From Hyaloscypha bicolor E (lineage: Eukaryota > Ascomycota > Leotiomycetes > Helotiales > Hyaloscyphaceae), in assembly GCF_002865645.1 (NCBI RefSeq), contig NW_020194638.1, positions 1 to 64,000 on the forward strand: DNA of 64,000 nucleotides, given 5' to 3'. Made by a program: the position numbers and the translations under genes. Below, piece after piece: positions 34,800-47,308 of the stretch (the first letter of the stretch is position 1; each line of letters begins with the position of its first letter). The notes beneath the pieces are model-generated. The model had not been told where the DNA came from, did not search any database, and worked only from the letters and a program-made list of their open reading frames with translations.

Positions 34800-35874
34800 A
34801 TCGCAGAAGACTGGTCGGTAATATCAGTTATATCCTCTTCATCACCCACCACCTGCAAACCGAGGGAACCGTCCAACGTAAATGTAGTCTTTCCGCCAGG
34901 GGTCTTACGCGTACCAACCATCGTAGTGGTAAGGTTGTGTTGAACTAAGAGAATCAAAGTAATAAAAGGATTCAAAGTGAATTCTAAAAGAAACAGTGAT
35001 CAAGAAAGTGGTATGTGGGGAATAAGAGCCTATGCAGTAGAGAGAGAGACAACGAAAAAGCAATATATGAAACAGTGAGCAAAGACAAGAAGGTAATCCC
35101 TGCCCACTTCTAACCCAGTCTTCTCACCAGTGGCGTTTCGTATTCGGTCCGCAGGATGCTTAATAGAAGTTTCGATAATACAATCTGTAATCTGTCATAG
35201 CCATGTAGGCAGGCATCGGCCCTTCTCGACGCAGGTCAGCCCAAATCAAGGCACGTAGCGCATATTATCGTCTCCACTTCGAAAAGGAGCTCCACGTAAT
35301 TCATCCGCGGTGAAGCTAGGCAGTAACTAGCGACGTCGTCGGGAGGCATTTCTTCGATTAGCCAGGTCGCAACTCACGGAAGGAATGCTAAAGTCAAAGC
35401 CTCTGCTATCGTAATCACCGAGGGGTATTGCCGTAAGGGTTATAATAGTGCGACAGCAAGGAGAGGAAGCTGAGCTGAGTTTATGCTTGTATCTTAACTA
35501 ATCTAATTAACTTAAAAGGAATAATCGCTGTTATAGACACTTAAGAGCATCGACTCTAGAGTAAGAGATCGAGGGTTTTAGCTTTAAACCAACTGTATTA
35601 TTAAGGTTTTTAGCTACGGCAAGGCCGATGGAGGATTCTAGGTAAGTCTAGGCAAGAGGGGTAGGGAGCGTATGGCAAGACACCAAGCGGCCGAGCGAGG
35701 GAAGGGTTAAGAAAAAATTAAAGAGGAGGATAAATAAGCAATAAGGGAGCGCAACTTTTATAAACGTCAAAAGCGGCGGCTGGCTTGTGTATACACCTTG
35801 CCTAATACGGCGGGCGATAAACCCCGGGGGGGGGGGGGGGGGGGGCGGCGGCGGGGGTAAACACCACAACTAAG
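34800..35874. other. Intergenic region with a long poly-G tract
   Basis: A minus-strand frame over 34706-34975 (MVGTRKTPGGKTTFTLDGS...) overlaps the protease relic and is not supported. Near 35270-35440 the minus strand shows short coding-like pieces (LGDYDSRGFDFSIPS, ELRGAPFRSGDDNMRYVP) without a complete gene. At about 35822-35850 lies a run of some 25 G, followed by a G/C-rich stretch, then the AT array. The poly-G could be the end of a degraded repeat. Confidence 0.4.
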
Positions 35875-36010
35875 ATTACTTTATTATAATAATTACTTTA
35901 TTATAATAATTACTTTATTATAATAATTACTTTATTATAATAATTACTTTATTATAATAATTACTTTATTATAATAATTACTTTATTATAATAATTACTT
36001 TATTATAATT
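35875..36010. repeat. 17-bp minisatellite, eight near-perfect copies
   Basis: Eight copies of attactttattataata follow one another with exact 17-base period from 35875. They are nearly identical despite lying next to a degraded AT block, so the expansion is recent. No coding content. Confidence 0.9.
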
Positions 36011-37513
36011 AAATAATCTTTAAATATATTAATTTATATATATAATTTTATATATATATATATTATTATTTCTTTTTAGTTTTTAGAAATTAATTAATTT
36101 TTACTTTCGAATTTTATATTTTATTTTATATTTCTATTATAATAATAAACTAATATAATAAAAAGACTCATATAACAGAAAATATTATTATTATATAATT
36201 TAAAGAAATATTTAATTAGTTATTAAAGGCTTAAAAATAGAAAAATTTAAAATTAAAATCTTCTTTTATTATTTTTTACTTTTTTCTTTTCTTTAAGAAA
36301 TATAAAATAAAAAATATTTAATTAAGTAATTACTAAAAGCTTAAAAGAAGATTTTCAAAATCTTTCTTTAAAATTAAATAATTATTTCTATTTTATTATA
36401 TTCTTTTTTTATTTAAGAAAAAGGAAATTAGAAAATCTTTTACTAAAATTAAAAACTATTTATTATTTTATTTCTAAAAGTACTAAAAAAATGTATTTTC
36501 CTATATACTTTTATATTTAAAGAAATTTAAAAGCACTAAAACTTCCTTAAAACTATAATATATTTCTTTAATAAAAGAAAATCTGGCTTTTATTATTTAT
36601 ATTTATATTTACTAATATAACTTCTAGTATTCTAATTATAATCTAATTAATAAAGTATATAATTAGATATATAATAACATATATAATATTAGAGAACTAG
36701 AAGCTAAAATAAGGCCAAAATGAAATTTAATCTAATTATATTAGTACTATAATTATTTAGATAACTACTTATTAAATTAAATAAAATATTTAAACCCTCG
36801 AGTTTTTAGTACTTTTTGCTTTACTCTCTTATAAATTATATTAATTATAAATAAAATAATTAAAAAGCAAGCTTTATTAATAATAAGTACTTTAAATTTA
36901 ATAAAAAAATTCTAATTAGAAAAAATGTTTAGAATTCTTTAGAATTAAAAATTTCTTTATATAATAAGCTTATTTTCTATAAAAGATTTACTAGTATCTA
37001 AATTATATATTAAATTTAATAAGAGTATTTTTAAGAAAATGTTTTATTTAAAAAGTTAGAATATATTTAAAAAAAAACAAATTAAAATAAATAAATAAAT
37101 AAAATAAAAAAGACAATAATTAAGTTATTAAAGAGATTTCTTAGTTTATTATTATAGAAAAAGAGTAATTAGTTAGTTCTTAACTTAATTTAGTGTCTTT
37201 ATTATAGTATTATTAATAAATTATAGGGCTATTTAATTACTAATAAATAAAAGCAAAAAGAAAAATAGAAAAGTTAAGAAACTGTCTTTTTATATAACTA
37301 ATTAAAAATTAATTAAATTAATCAAGATTAATTAATTAAATTAAATTAAATTAAAAGAAACTGAATTATATTAATTATAATCTAATTATATTAATTAATT
37401 AATTTAATTAATTAATTTAATTAATATAATTAATTAATTTAATTAATATAATTAATTTAACTAATATAATTAATTCTTTAATATACTGCCCTTACTTAAA
37501 CTATACTAAAATA
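36011..37513. other. RIP-degraded AT block
   Basis: TA-rich sequence with no open frame; blocks of near-palindromic ttaattaa-type sequence occur at 37310-37470. No recognisable element boundary is seen apart from the Tc1/mariner element that starts at 37514. Confidence 0.65.
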
Positions 37514-38799
37514 TAATTAGGTCAGATTAGTTATTGCTACTTTTTCACTTAAATTCTTATATACTTTATCTTACCTTCCCATAATAAAACTTGAATTAGT
37601 TCTTACTTCTTTAATAATATTCCTTTAAACTTTAAATTATAACTATTATATTAAAAATTACTCGAAAGGAGCTTATTCCGGCCAAAAGATTAAGGCTTTA
37701 GATTCTCTATTATAAAGGCTATATACTCCTTCAGATTTCAACCAAAACTAAGGTATCCCGTACTACCATTACTTTATTTATCTAATAGTAGTCCCTTGCG
37801 AATAATAATATATTTAAATCCAAGCCAAGAAGTAGTACTCTATAGAAACTCGACTTTAGAGCTACTCGGAAGCTTATACGAGATATAGTTAAGAAGCCAA
37901 GAACTAGTCTAAAATCGCTTGGAATACTTTCTAAATCCGGTAAGTATCTCTATTATTATATAATTATAATTCTTCTCAAATTCTTTGGAAAAGCAAAGTA
38001 TAGACTATATAAGAAGCCCTTCTTGATCCCCTTGTATAAGCAAAAGCGTCGGTTCCATTATCGGGAAGAAAAAGCTATAAAACGGAATAATCGGAGGGTA
38101 TATTAGAGTAATAAGATGACTTTTGAAATTGGAGAAGATTTGAGAGGTTTCTAGGTAACCAGAGAGGCTGGAAAGGAAGAGGAGTATACGGATAAGAATT
38201 TACGACCTATATTCAAGAGCAGAAGGACTAGTATGGGTATATAGAGTTGTTTTTATAGAGACGAGATAGGGCCGTTATATATACTACCGGAAGGAGAGAA
38301 TATAATAGTAAAGCAGTATAAGTAGGTACTTTAATACCTATTTATTCTATTCTATAATAGTATAAGAGAGAAATATAGTAATAAGGTTATAATATAAGAG
38401 GATAATACTCTATAGCATACTGCTAAAATCATTATTAAGTATTTGGAGAATAAGAGAATTAAGCAGATAAAATAGCTACTATAATCGCCTAATCTCAATC
38501 CAATTAAAAATCTATAGAAGTATATTAAGGATCTAATTGCTATATAAAGGTATATGGTCAAAAATATAAAGGAGATAAGACAGGTATTGCAAATAGTATA
38601 GTACCAGATTAATGGAAACTTTCTCTTAAAACTCTGTAATTCTATACCAAGAAGGTGGGCAGCTTGCCTTAAAAATGAGGAAGGAGCAACTAAATACTAA
38701 ATAGCTTTAATTTGAACCTATTTGGGCTACTTAATTTTAAAAATTGGGTGAAATATATTTGAGGCGAATCACGTAACGAAGACTTATCTGACCTGATTG
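37514..38799 (+). mobile_element. Tc1/mariner DNA transposon, complete ends, RIP-inactivated transposase
   Basis: The 1286-bp element has the classic size. Its left end taattaggtcagattag and the complement of its right end caatcaggtcagataag are terminal inverted repeats differing by transitions plus one transversion, and each end is flanked by the TA target site. The plus strand carries a decayed transposase. The readable pieces are SCFYRDEIGPLYILPEGEN (first-Asp region), EDNTL*HTAKIII where a live element has EDNAPCHT, and SPNLNPIKNL where a live element has SPDLNPIENLW. Several TAG stops replace Trp/Gln codons, as RIP causes. It lies about 165 bp beyond the stop of the adjacent permease gene. 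Confidence 0.88.
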
Positions 38800-38963
38800 T
38801 ACTTATAAACACACAAACAAAATCAATGGACATTAGGAAAGCTAGACGTATAGACTATATAACTCTCGTTACGTTTCATCCGCTCCCGTCTCGAAATTTC
38901 TCCTCGGAGGCCTCACCAATAACATGAATCCCTCTTGTCCACAATCTAACCATGTATTATCTA

Positions 38964-41203
38964 TCATGTGTTAAAAGGTTTATCGCTCCTCATAATGTGG
39001 TTCTGGAGAACAAGTGTCGAACATCCTACCGCCATAGCGATCGAGATAATAGGCATATTAATACGAGCAAAATCCAGACGCTTAACTGGGATTTCTTTCT
39101 TTTCAAGGATATCTCGCCAGAGGAGACCGGCAAGTGAGGCGCTGAACGCAGCACTAAAGGCACGGTAGTTGACACCAAGCGCCATAGCATATATTGTTCC
39201 CCAGAGGGTCCGGTCTGAAATTGGAAGGCTGTTTTCAACATGGATCTGTTTCCACGTTTGAATAACACGGCACAGAAGAATAGTAGTACCGATGTTTGTG
39301 CCTGCAAACTAGTGAGAGAAACAGCACGTTAGTTACCGATATATGATTTTCGACAGAATGTTTCTAAAAGCTTACATTACATAGAATTACAGATACGAAA
39401 GCAATCCCTGTAATAGCACCAACGGTTCCTGTCGTGTTCACCCACTAGCAGGTTGTATTAGCATGATTGTCCCAGCCAACCCGCTTCTAAGGTGTATTGG
39501 AACAGGAATTGTCCAATAAACTTGGATGATTCTGAACAAGGGGAAAAGAGATTCGTGAATCCACATACATAATCCCATCCATAGGCAAATACTGCAACCC
39601 AGCCTTGTGCCACCAAGCCTTGCACCAGAACGAACATCGAGAAAGCGAAAGGCAAGAGCTTGTATGGTAAAAGAGAAAGCACTGCTGTAACTGGGGAACG
39701 TAGCTCTCAACCGCCACTGTGCAAATTTGGCGCGCGATATAAATCGCACAAGGATGGGCTTTCTTGAATCATTTTCCCGCAGGATATCAGCCGAGATTCG
39801 TATAGACTCAGATCCTTCCTCCTCGTCCTTTTTGCCTACAACCGTCCTCGTTATTTGTTGAGCCTCGCTAGAGTCTGGGCGAGCTGATCCTTGTGCCTCG
39901 TTTTCAGTGGTCGCTCGTTGCCCGTTCTGCAGACGTTCATCTTTTAGAGGCAGAATCAAGAATGAAGATTGAACTCCCGCTCGCTCCCGCCTGACTCTAG
40001 CCTTTTTCTTTTCCAGCGCCTCTTTAGCAATTTTCCGGTTATCCTCCCTGTTCAACCATCCCGACCCAAGATCCCAGCAGAACATCATGAATGCAGCAGG
40101 CAGCGTGATGTAAAACACGGGCGTTTCTTTGCCCCCTTTCTTCTGGTCACTAGCATTGACCACCAACAGGGTGATAAGGGTGGCGGACATAACAAAAGCC
40201 CCAAACATAGCGCTCTTCCTGTTGATAAAAGGATTTAAGACCTCGTCTGCTTCTGGATCGTCCTCTCCTTCGGCAAGCTCCCTGCTATCAGGAATGTTAG
40301 GGTCTACCGGCTTCTTGTCCGTTTGCTCTTTAAGGAGCCAGGCCCCCTCGGTCTTGCGCGGGATATGCTTCTCTTTTTTGAAAATTACAAATAATAAGAA
40401 TGGGAAAAGAACGATAAATGTAATAAAGACAGGGACAACCATATTTGCAGTGTACGTGATGAATTTGATCCCAAATGCACCCGCGAGTACGAGAATAGTC
40501 GGATTCGAGGAGACAAGAATTGCCGAAGCAATATTTGCTACAGCAAATTGAGTATGAATCCATGCTCGTGGGTGTGTAATATTATTTGACACTCGAGTCA
40601 AATAGGCGAGAAACGCGGTTCCGGAAAGAATAATAGGATCGTTTCCGATGAAGCTGCCTAGAACAAAGAAGAAGATATAAAGTAATAAGAAGAGCAGTCT
40701 CCCCTTCTTGCCTCCTTTTTTAAGTACCTTCAATGCGAGCAACCGAATCAGGCCGGAACAGTCGATCGATATGGCGATATATGCTAGTGTAAGGAAGAAA
40801 ATCATGATGTTATAAGGCAGGATATCGTTTGCTCCGAGTGTGCCGTCGTGAACTTCTCTCTTGCCAATTGCGCGGATAGCGAGAAGGAATAGATCCGCGA
40901 TCAAGGGTGCCGTGACAAGGTTCACTGGGAATCCTTTATTACTCCGAGAACGCTCGTCCGGCATGATCTCCAAGCCTCTTAGGGTATTATGGATAGGATC
41001 GGAAATACATCGATGGATTGGGATGTGAAATGGGAACAGGACAATTGTATCTGTACGGAAAAGGAAAAGTTAATAATATGATCTCTAGACGACTTAGTCA
41101 GATATCTCGCTGTTTCGGACTTACTGGTGCCAGCGAACACAACAAGTGTAATGATTGAACGCCAGCTTCTGATCTGGCTGGTGTCTGTACTAAATTGTTC
41201 CAT
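38964..41203 (-). CDS. CitMHS/ArsB-NhaD-type ion permease, one frameshift
   Basis: Four exons (41125-41203, 39569-41050, 39376-39444, 38964-39308) would give about 657 residues. Multiple membrane segments flank a long charged central loop (roughly residues 240-420, many Lys/Glu). Strings such as IGNDPIILSGTAFLAYLTR, FAVANIASAILVSSNPT and FAGTNIGTTILLCR are typical of this anion/arsenite/Na+ transporter superfamily with duplicated half-domains. Within exon 2, at the CCCC of ttccccagtt near 39692-39700, one extra base breaks the frame; reading CCC restores FPVTAVLSLLPYKLLPFAFSMF. The last exons remain intact after splicing, so this is a very recent mutation, a polymorphism or a sequence error. 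Substrate not assignable. Confidence 0.8.
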
Positions 41204-42270
41204 TTTGCTCGCGCGGAGTCTTGATGCCAGCGAGCACCACGAGCCGGTGCCTTGGCGTTGGAATACGCGAGAGAGGGTCGCTTTCGGACACGACTCTTTG
41301 GTGCAGGCAGAGAGAGAAAGATGGTCAGGACGGCTTCTGGCGGTATGGGATCAGATTTGCAAGGTGTCGATGAAGTTCCGAGCAACAAAATCCACGTATT
41401 TGCGAATATGATTTCCAGCAAAAGGAGGACTTGGGTTGGAGCGAGTATCGGTTCCGTAGCAATGCAGAAACAGAAAGGCTCGGAATCAGGGTGGACTATC
41501 AGCCTCCATTGTTCACAGCCTCAAGCCATGCCTAGGCAACGGGCTTTAGGTTGCGCCACAAGAGTTCAGTTGTGCGCTGAGACAGCACGACGGAGCACCA
41601 TAAACGCCGCAGCGGTAAAAATGAGGTCCAGATTGGACGCCAAAAATTGCGTGCGGATCGCGCACAATCAAAAGGTATAGAATCGTAGTGTGAAGCTGTT
41701 CGGGGACAAAGCATCCTTCGTCAGAGGCTAATAAAGATTTGCCAATTGAGGTCTTGCGCCTGGTGGCAAGTCGTTAGTAGACGGACTATGTTGGCTGTAC
41801 CTTCTGCGTAATATTGTATGAAGGAAGGGAAGAGAGGTCATGGTCACTGTTTAAGCGACGATCGGTGAGCCGATTAAGGAGCGGGAAACTCCCACTCGGG
41901 GCTTGGGCATATTTTGCCTGAATGTTTCACCTGATCGGCGACGCATCCAGCAATGCGCAAGCTCTGGGTAGAAGAACACACGGCACATCCCTTTGTGGGC
42001 GTGGTGTGGCGCATTCATTACAGGATCATACCATGTCAATCGCCCTCTGAAGTGTCGTGAGGCTCTGAGCGTTCAAAGAATCCTTCACTGAGGTAGTCAT
42101 GGCAGGGCTGACTGGACTGCGGTCCGCAGGGTTACGAATATGGGCGTAAATACTTTCTTTTTCGCAGCCTCACCTTTCAGGCTGGCGTCTGGGCAATAGA
42201 TAAACCTTTACTTGCCAACGTGTTTAGCCTTAGCCTCCCGAGCTTTTGTATCCTTTTGACACTCTCAACG
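41204..42270. other. Divergent promoter region between two membrane-protein genes
   Basis: The spacer of about 1.07 kb has ordinary composition and several overlapping spurious frames on both strands. It must hold the promoters of the permease (minus) and of the membrane protein (plus). No clear motif was recognised. Confidence 0.4.
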
Positions 42271-44301
42271 ATGGCAAGACTGCCGTCAGCCGTGGTGCTC
42301 GAAACCCTATCCAGGCGCAACAATCCACAGACAGCAACCAATACCACAAGCCAAGTCTTGCAAGTCATCTGCGAATTCCCGCTCTCTGGCCAATACGGCG
42401 TGGGTTGTCGGGTTTTGTAAGCATGTCCTTCATCTACTTGATCTATCCACTTGTCCTCCACCATATTGGTGCAGATCAATTGGAAACGTGGAACTAATCT
42501 CTGTCTTGTTTTGAACGTTAGATATTATATTCTCGTCGCTGTCTGTTTGGTTAAGAATAAATCCGAACTTCTCAAACAAGTCTGTTTAGCTACAGCGTTG
42601 ATTTTCCCTGCCGTGGCCGCGATCCATGCGGTCGTCCTCGCGGCTCTTCACAACGATGGTAGGAGCTTTGGTCCGTCATGTTCCGGGTGATTGACGAGAA
42701 AATCTAGGTTTCGTCGATATGGATATCTTTGGAGCATTTCAATTATGCTCAATAGGAATCTTGGTTGGTCCCGTTACAGTCAAACGGTCTGGGTAGGCCT
42801 AAGTCCCCCGAACTAGGAAACAAGGCTTGTACCCTCATATTTTGCAACTGGTGAATTGCTTAAGCAACATACTAAGGTTGAATGATACGCAAGATACTGT
42901 CTTGAATCTATTATTTTGGTTCACTCATGCCAATACTAATATTCTCTTCCTCTATAGAACTTACTGGAAGGCCTCAGGACGGAAATTGCTCTTGCCATGG
43001 ACCATCCTTATCCTTGCCGGTGAGTAGTAGCCTGAGTGAGCTGTTGAATAACCGACTCACATTCTCCAATCAAAGGATTATTGAGTTTGACAGTCGAGTT
43101 CTGTCGGACCAAACCACACCCTTGCCCATATGACGATTCCGGCCAACCCACCTCCACCGAGGCGCGGGTGTTCAACTACACTTATCCCCCTACTTGTAAC
43201 CTCACCTGTTCAGTTTTCGCTGGCCCGTTCTCTCGTATTCGACAAGGATCAGCAAATAATGTTTTCGTTGTCCCCGCACCAGAAAGGATCACTTTTGGCA
43301 TGGGCACCCTGTTCGCCGCCGGATGTTGTATCCCACCGGTGCTTTATCTAATGTCCATTTGGATCAAAATTCTCAAGCATAACTGGCTGGAGGACTGGGC
43401 CATTCGAGAAGACGATAAGCAGGGCGCAGGTGGAAGTACAAAAGCTATCCCACGAAATAGAAAGGAACTGGTCCGGAAGATCCTGGACAATCAGGAATCC
43501 CTCGTGATTGGCGCTTTCGTAGTCTGTATTCTTGTCCTGGGCGAGCTGAACTTCTCCAGTGCCCAGGTTAATTGGCAGAGTGAGCCCATGTCGGCTGTTG
43601 GTAGGCAATGCTCTCCATTGACATGAGCTAGATAGCTAACAGTTTTCGTTCTTCTTGCAGGCCAATGGGCAGCAGTTGTTGGTCCTGCCTTCGCTGTCTC
43701 AGGGGCTTGGTACGTGAAGAAACAAGGGGGATACATGCCTTCAGTGATCAGGGTAATGCTTGATAGGTGCCGGCTTGCAGTATTATCCCAAGGAGTTGCG
43801 GCTGGAAATACGAATGATGAGGCCCGAGGCTTGCCACATAGAAGAACTTCGAGAGAAGCCAAAGTCCGTCCGCCGCCGCAGGCAGTTCCTACCCCCGGAG
43901 AAAGGGTCTCGGGCGAGTCTCTACATCAAGTACGTACGCCGAATCGAACCACGACTAGCCGAGGCCTCTTTGTGCACGAAATGGAGTGGAGGGATGAACA
44001 CGGAAATAGGTTCATTAAGATTCCATACGAGGAATATTTCCATAGGAACTATGACAAACACAAAGACAGATACGAGCGAAGCCGCGGTGCAGATAGGAGC
44101 GTCACACCGGTTCGAGGACAACATTTAAGGGCAGGCAGCTTGACTAGTGTAAATGTAGGTGAGGGAGTTACTCGTAAAGAGCCTAGCACCGCCTCTGTGG
44201 AACAATCATCTCGAAGACCAACATTACCCAATGAAGGTACATCTTCGGAACAGTTACAAACAGCGCAACAAGGGCCTCTTAGGCTCAAGGTACCGTCTTA
44301 A
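42271..44301 (+). CDS. Conserved fungal polytopic membrane protein, function unknown
   Basis: Six exons (42271-42416, 42522-42658, 42708-42792, 42958-43019, 43094-43600, 43661-44301) keep frame and give about 525 residues. The N-terminal MARLPSAVVLE and EFPLSGQYGVG, hydrophobic segments (YYILVAVCLV, LATALIFPAVAAIHAVVL, LLLPWTILILAG), an extracellular-looking Cys-rich loop (VEFCRTKPHPCPYD...NYTYPPTCNLTC) and ITFGMGTLFAAGCCIPPVLYL recall an uncharacterised membrane family frequent in plant-associated ascomycetes. The C-terminal 200 residues are hydrophilic and basic (EMEWRDEHGNRFIKIPYEEYF). A stop-free 57-base segment, 43710-43766, could be a seventh intron. I do not know its function. Confidence 0.65.
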
Positions 44302-45304
44302 ACCCGAAGGGCGTTTGCTTCCAATTGAGTATTTGGATAGATATATGGAACTTAGAGTGGTCCAGAAAGATGTCAATGGATATGTATTGGGGGGAACTTG
44401 TGGCCACCGCGTGCGTGAAGCATTTGGTCCTCCGAGCTGTCGACAAAAAGCGAGTCACTCCCAGCAATGAAAACGGACATGTTGGTCCCGCAGGAGACGC
44501 CGAAAGGCACGCTGCTTCCGAAGCCAGTCAAGAGTTTGGTTTAACACCCGGGAATGCAAGAGGCCGACTTCTCCACTTGTTCTCGCTCGAAATGGCCATG
44601 AATACGAGTGAAGGAATAGTGCAGAAGGCCATACCAACGGCCGCTTGTCCAAATCAATAACAGCAAGGAAATTCAATTGTAAAGCGTGAAACCCCAACAA
44701 TTCCAGTTTCCATGAGGCGATCCTGCTGTGCACGAAGACGTGAGGAGGAAAAATGCGGTGAGGGGGCTTCAAGCGAATTCGCAACGACACAACATCACTT
44801 CCGCAACTTAACGCAAGTCATCTGCATTCTGTATATGTTTACTCACTACGCCATATCTTTTATTGGAGACGAAGTGGAACAACGAAAGGAAAAGAGAAAA
44901 ATCGAGGAGGGAATTGTATTTTCATTGGTTGTATTGTGATTGGCAAGAGTAAAAAGGACGTAAGGTTTACATTCCTGCACGTTCGGGCCCTTTTGATCAG
45001 GCTGCTGAGGTCTCGAACGAGCTTACGTGATTCCACGTGTGCTTCATTACGTACAAAAGCATGATCCGAAATCTCACCTCAGAGCTTCACGTGACGTATC
45101 ACCTGATCTGGTCGCCGGTTAAACTTTCCAGCTGCGCCACAATTAGCTCGAGAGAGCAGAGGAGAGGGCCATGATATCCAGATGCGAGCTGGAGAACAAT
45201 CAAGGCATCAGCACCAGCATCAACACCTGCCTTCCTCCTCTTCGCCCCAACGCTGCTGGGACACCGAGTCGCAAACACTATCGCGCAGTCGCAACTCTCT
45301 CAAA
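44302..45304. other. Intergenic region with a coding-like trace
   Basis: The plus-strand frame 44325-44660 contains LVLRAVDKKRVTPSNENGHVGPAGDAERHAASEASQEFG and LTPGNARGRLLHLF, which reads like a real C-terminal segment. It may be a continuation of the upstream gene through an unrecognised intron, or a relic. The rest is the promoter region of the next gene. Confidence 0.35.
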
Positions 45305-46054
45305 ATGGCACATATCGGCGGCCTAGGCGCATTCTTTATTATTGTTGTGTTCCTGCTCATTGCCGGCCTCGCGGCTTGGGTCATCTACACTCACCTTCGA
45401 GCTCGGAGACTCGGCCTCCCTCAACCAACCCTCTCCTCCTACAATCCCTTCCAACGCTCCGAACGATACGGCGCGCCAGGTCCAGCACCAGGAGGAATTG
45501 TCGGATGGGTCAATGATAAGGTTCGCGCGTTCAGGAATCGCAACAACCGATCGGCGGGAGGAGCTTACGAAGAGCCATTGAGCAGCAATGTGCGCGGAAG
45601 AGCAAGCAATAGAGGATTTGGACATCTGGATCCCGATGAGGCGTGGGATGCGAGAGTAGGGACGGAGGCAGACGCATATGGCCCGGGAGGATATGACGAG
45701 GAGCAAGAGCTTGGTTTACATCGGCCCGGCGGACTTGCACCAACCCCTGGGATGGCGCCACCAGGATACGGAGAGGGAGCTCGAGGAAGAAGTCTGAGTC
45801 GAGAGCCGGAACCATACATCGGGGGAAGTCAAGCCGGTCTAGACAGGAGATATGATGAGGAGATGGGCAAGGGAAAGGCACCAGCGACCTTGAACCCATT
45901 CGATGATTCCGCAGAGCCAAGCAACGTCAGCCTCAGAGGAATTAGCCCGCGGCCGATAGACACTTCGCATGCGAATACAACCCAGGGCCACAAGTCACAG
46001 GATAGTGCAGACAGTCCTACGGAGAGAAGGTCAATGTTCAGAGAGAATATGTAG
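45305..46054 (+). CDS. Conserved fungal single-pass membrane protein (acid phosphatase-like family name, function unknown)
   Basis: A single uninterrupted frame of 249 codons starts at ATG 45305 (MAHIGGLGAFFIIVVFLLIAGLAAWVIY), immediately after caaa; the longer frame from 45182 is a less likely N-terminal extension. One strong membrane segment near the N terminus precedes a long Gly/Arg/Asp-rich soluble tail with conserved strings: PAPGGIVGWVNDKVRAFRNRNNRSA, FGHLDPDEAWDARVGTEADAYG and NPFDDSAEPSNVSLRGISPRP. These recur in a family widespread in Pezizomycotina, sometimes annotated as acid phosphatase-like, but I see no phosphatase motif. Probably a type of membrane-anchored cytoplasmic protein. 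Confidence 0.85.
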   Translation: MAHIGGLGAFFIIVVFLLIAGLAAWVIYTHLRARRLGLPQPTLSSYNPFQRSERYGAPGPAPGGIVGWVNDKVRAFRNRNNRSAGGAYEEPLSSNVRGRASNRGFGHLDPDEAWDARVGTEADAYGPGGYDEEQELGLHRPGGLAPTPGMAPPGYGEGARGRSLSREPEPYIGGSQAGLDRRYDEEMGKGKAPATLNPFDDSAEPSNVSLRGISPRPIDTSHANTTQGHKSQDSADSPTERRSMFRENM

Positions 46055-46370
46055 TTGTTGGTCTCACAGATTTGGCGTTGGCGTTGGCGTTGGCGGTGGG
46101 CGGTGGGGTATTTTCACGATTTTACGATATGTTCAAGCTTTGAAAAGCAATGGCTTTCTCTGAATTTCAATCATATCTAGTTTTCTGCGAACCTGTGAGT
46201 GTCTGATGATCCGATGGATCCTGTCCATTTCGAGACGCTTCTCCTGCCATGCACGTGTTGATAAGATCTGGAAGATCGTGAAAGTCTTCTTTTAACCCCA
46301 CCATCCCGCCATCCCACCATCTCTCCCTTCACTCCCCGACTTCTCCCCACCACAACTCATTTCGCACAAC

Positions 46371-47308
46371 ATGGCCGAAATCAACCTGCAAGAGATCCAT
46401 GACCTCCTCATCTCCGTCGCCCACGAGGCCGGGCGCATGATGATGGCTGCAACACCTTCGTACCTCTCCTCTGGTACGAAGAAAAATTGTATGTCCAACC
46501 CTAGCCCTTCCCCCAGACAGCACAGCTAATTCTCCTAGCGGCCGACCTCGTCACCGAAACCGACCAAGCAGTCGAAAAGTTGGTCTCTACTCGCCTGCTC
46601 TCTGCCTATCCAACCTTCAAATTCATTGGGGAAGAAACCTACTACCAGGGCCAAAAGCTCACCGAAGAACCCACCTTCATCGTCGACCCCATCGACGGCA
46701 CAACGAACTTCGTGCATACGTACCCTGCCTTTTGCATATCTCTTGGTCTTGCAGTCAACAAGTCTGCTGCTGTTGGAGTCATATACAATCCGTTCCTAGA
46801 CGAATTATATACGGGAATCAAGGGCAAGGGGTCGTTTGTTACACGCAATGGAACGAAGTTGCGTCTGCCTCTGAAACAAGAGCCAGAGCCGTTGAAAGAT
46901 CTTAGTACATGCCTAGTTGGCACAGAGTGGGGTTCTGACCGCTCTGGGAACAACTTCGCAGTGAAGACGAAGGTGTTCTCCAAACTCGCAGCAAGCAAGG
47001 ATGACGGCGGGGCGATGGTGCACAGCATCCGCTCGGGGGGTTCTGCGGCGTTGAATCTTGTACTTGTGGCAGCAGGGCAGCAAGATGTTTTCTGGGAGGG
47101 TGGGTGCTGGGCTTGGGATGTATGTGCTGGGTGGTGTATTCTTGTTGAGGCGGGGGGCATAATGGTGGATGGGAACCCGGGGGATTGGCAACCGACGATG
47201 GAGGGGAGGACGTATTTGGCTGTTAGGGGGGCGCCCAGTGGGCAGAGGGATATTGTGGAGGAGATGTGGAAAGTAATTGGGGATGGGAAGATGATCTACG
47301 AGAGTTGA
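46371..47308 (+). CDS. Inositol monophosphatase family phosphatase
   Basis: Exons 46371-46488 and 46539-47308 (50-base intron) give 295 residues, the normal family length. These Mg2+-dependent, Li+-sensitive enzymes hydrolyse myo-inositol phosphates or related small phosphates in the cytosol. The signature motifs are complete: GEE (70-72), FIVDPIDGTTNFVH with metal-ligand Asp89 and Asp92, and WDVCAGWCILVEAGG near the C terminus carrying the third Asp. Exon 2 resumes as SADLVTETD, which fixes the junction. The tail is G-rich with a relaxed codon pattern but in frame. It could act on inositol phosphate or on quinate-pathway-type substrates, as in the fungal QutG relatives. Confidence 0.93.

Noticed and set aside
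34706..34975. 89-codon minus-strand frame starting MVGTRKTPGG
   Set aside because: It overlaps the protease relic's end and shows no domain; although pleasant-looking, it lacks independent support.
35822..35850. Long poly-G run considered as an assembly gap filler or telomere-like repeat
   Set aside because: It is pure G followed by mixed G/C, not TTAGGG. It may be real microsatellite or artefact; no stronger claim is possible.
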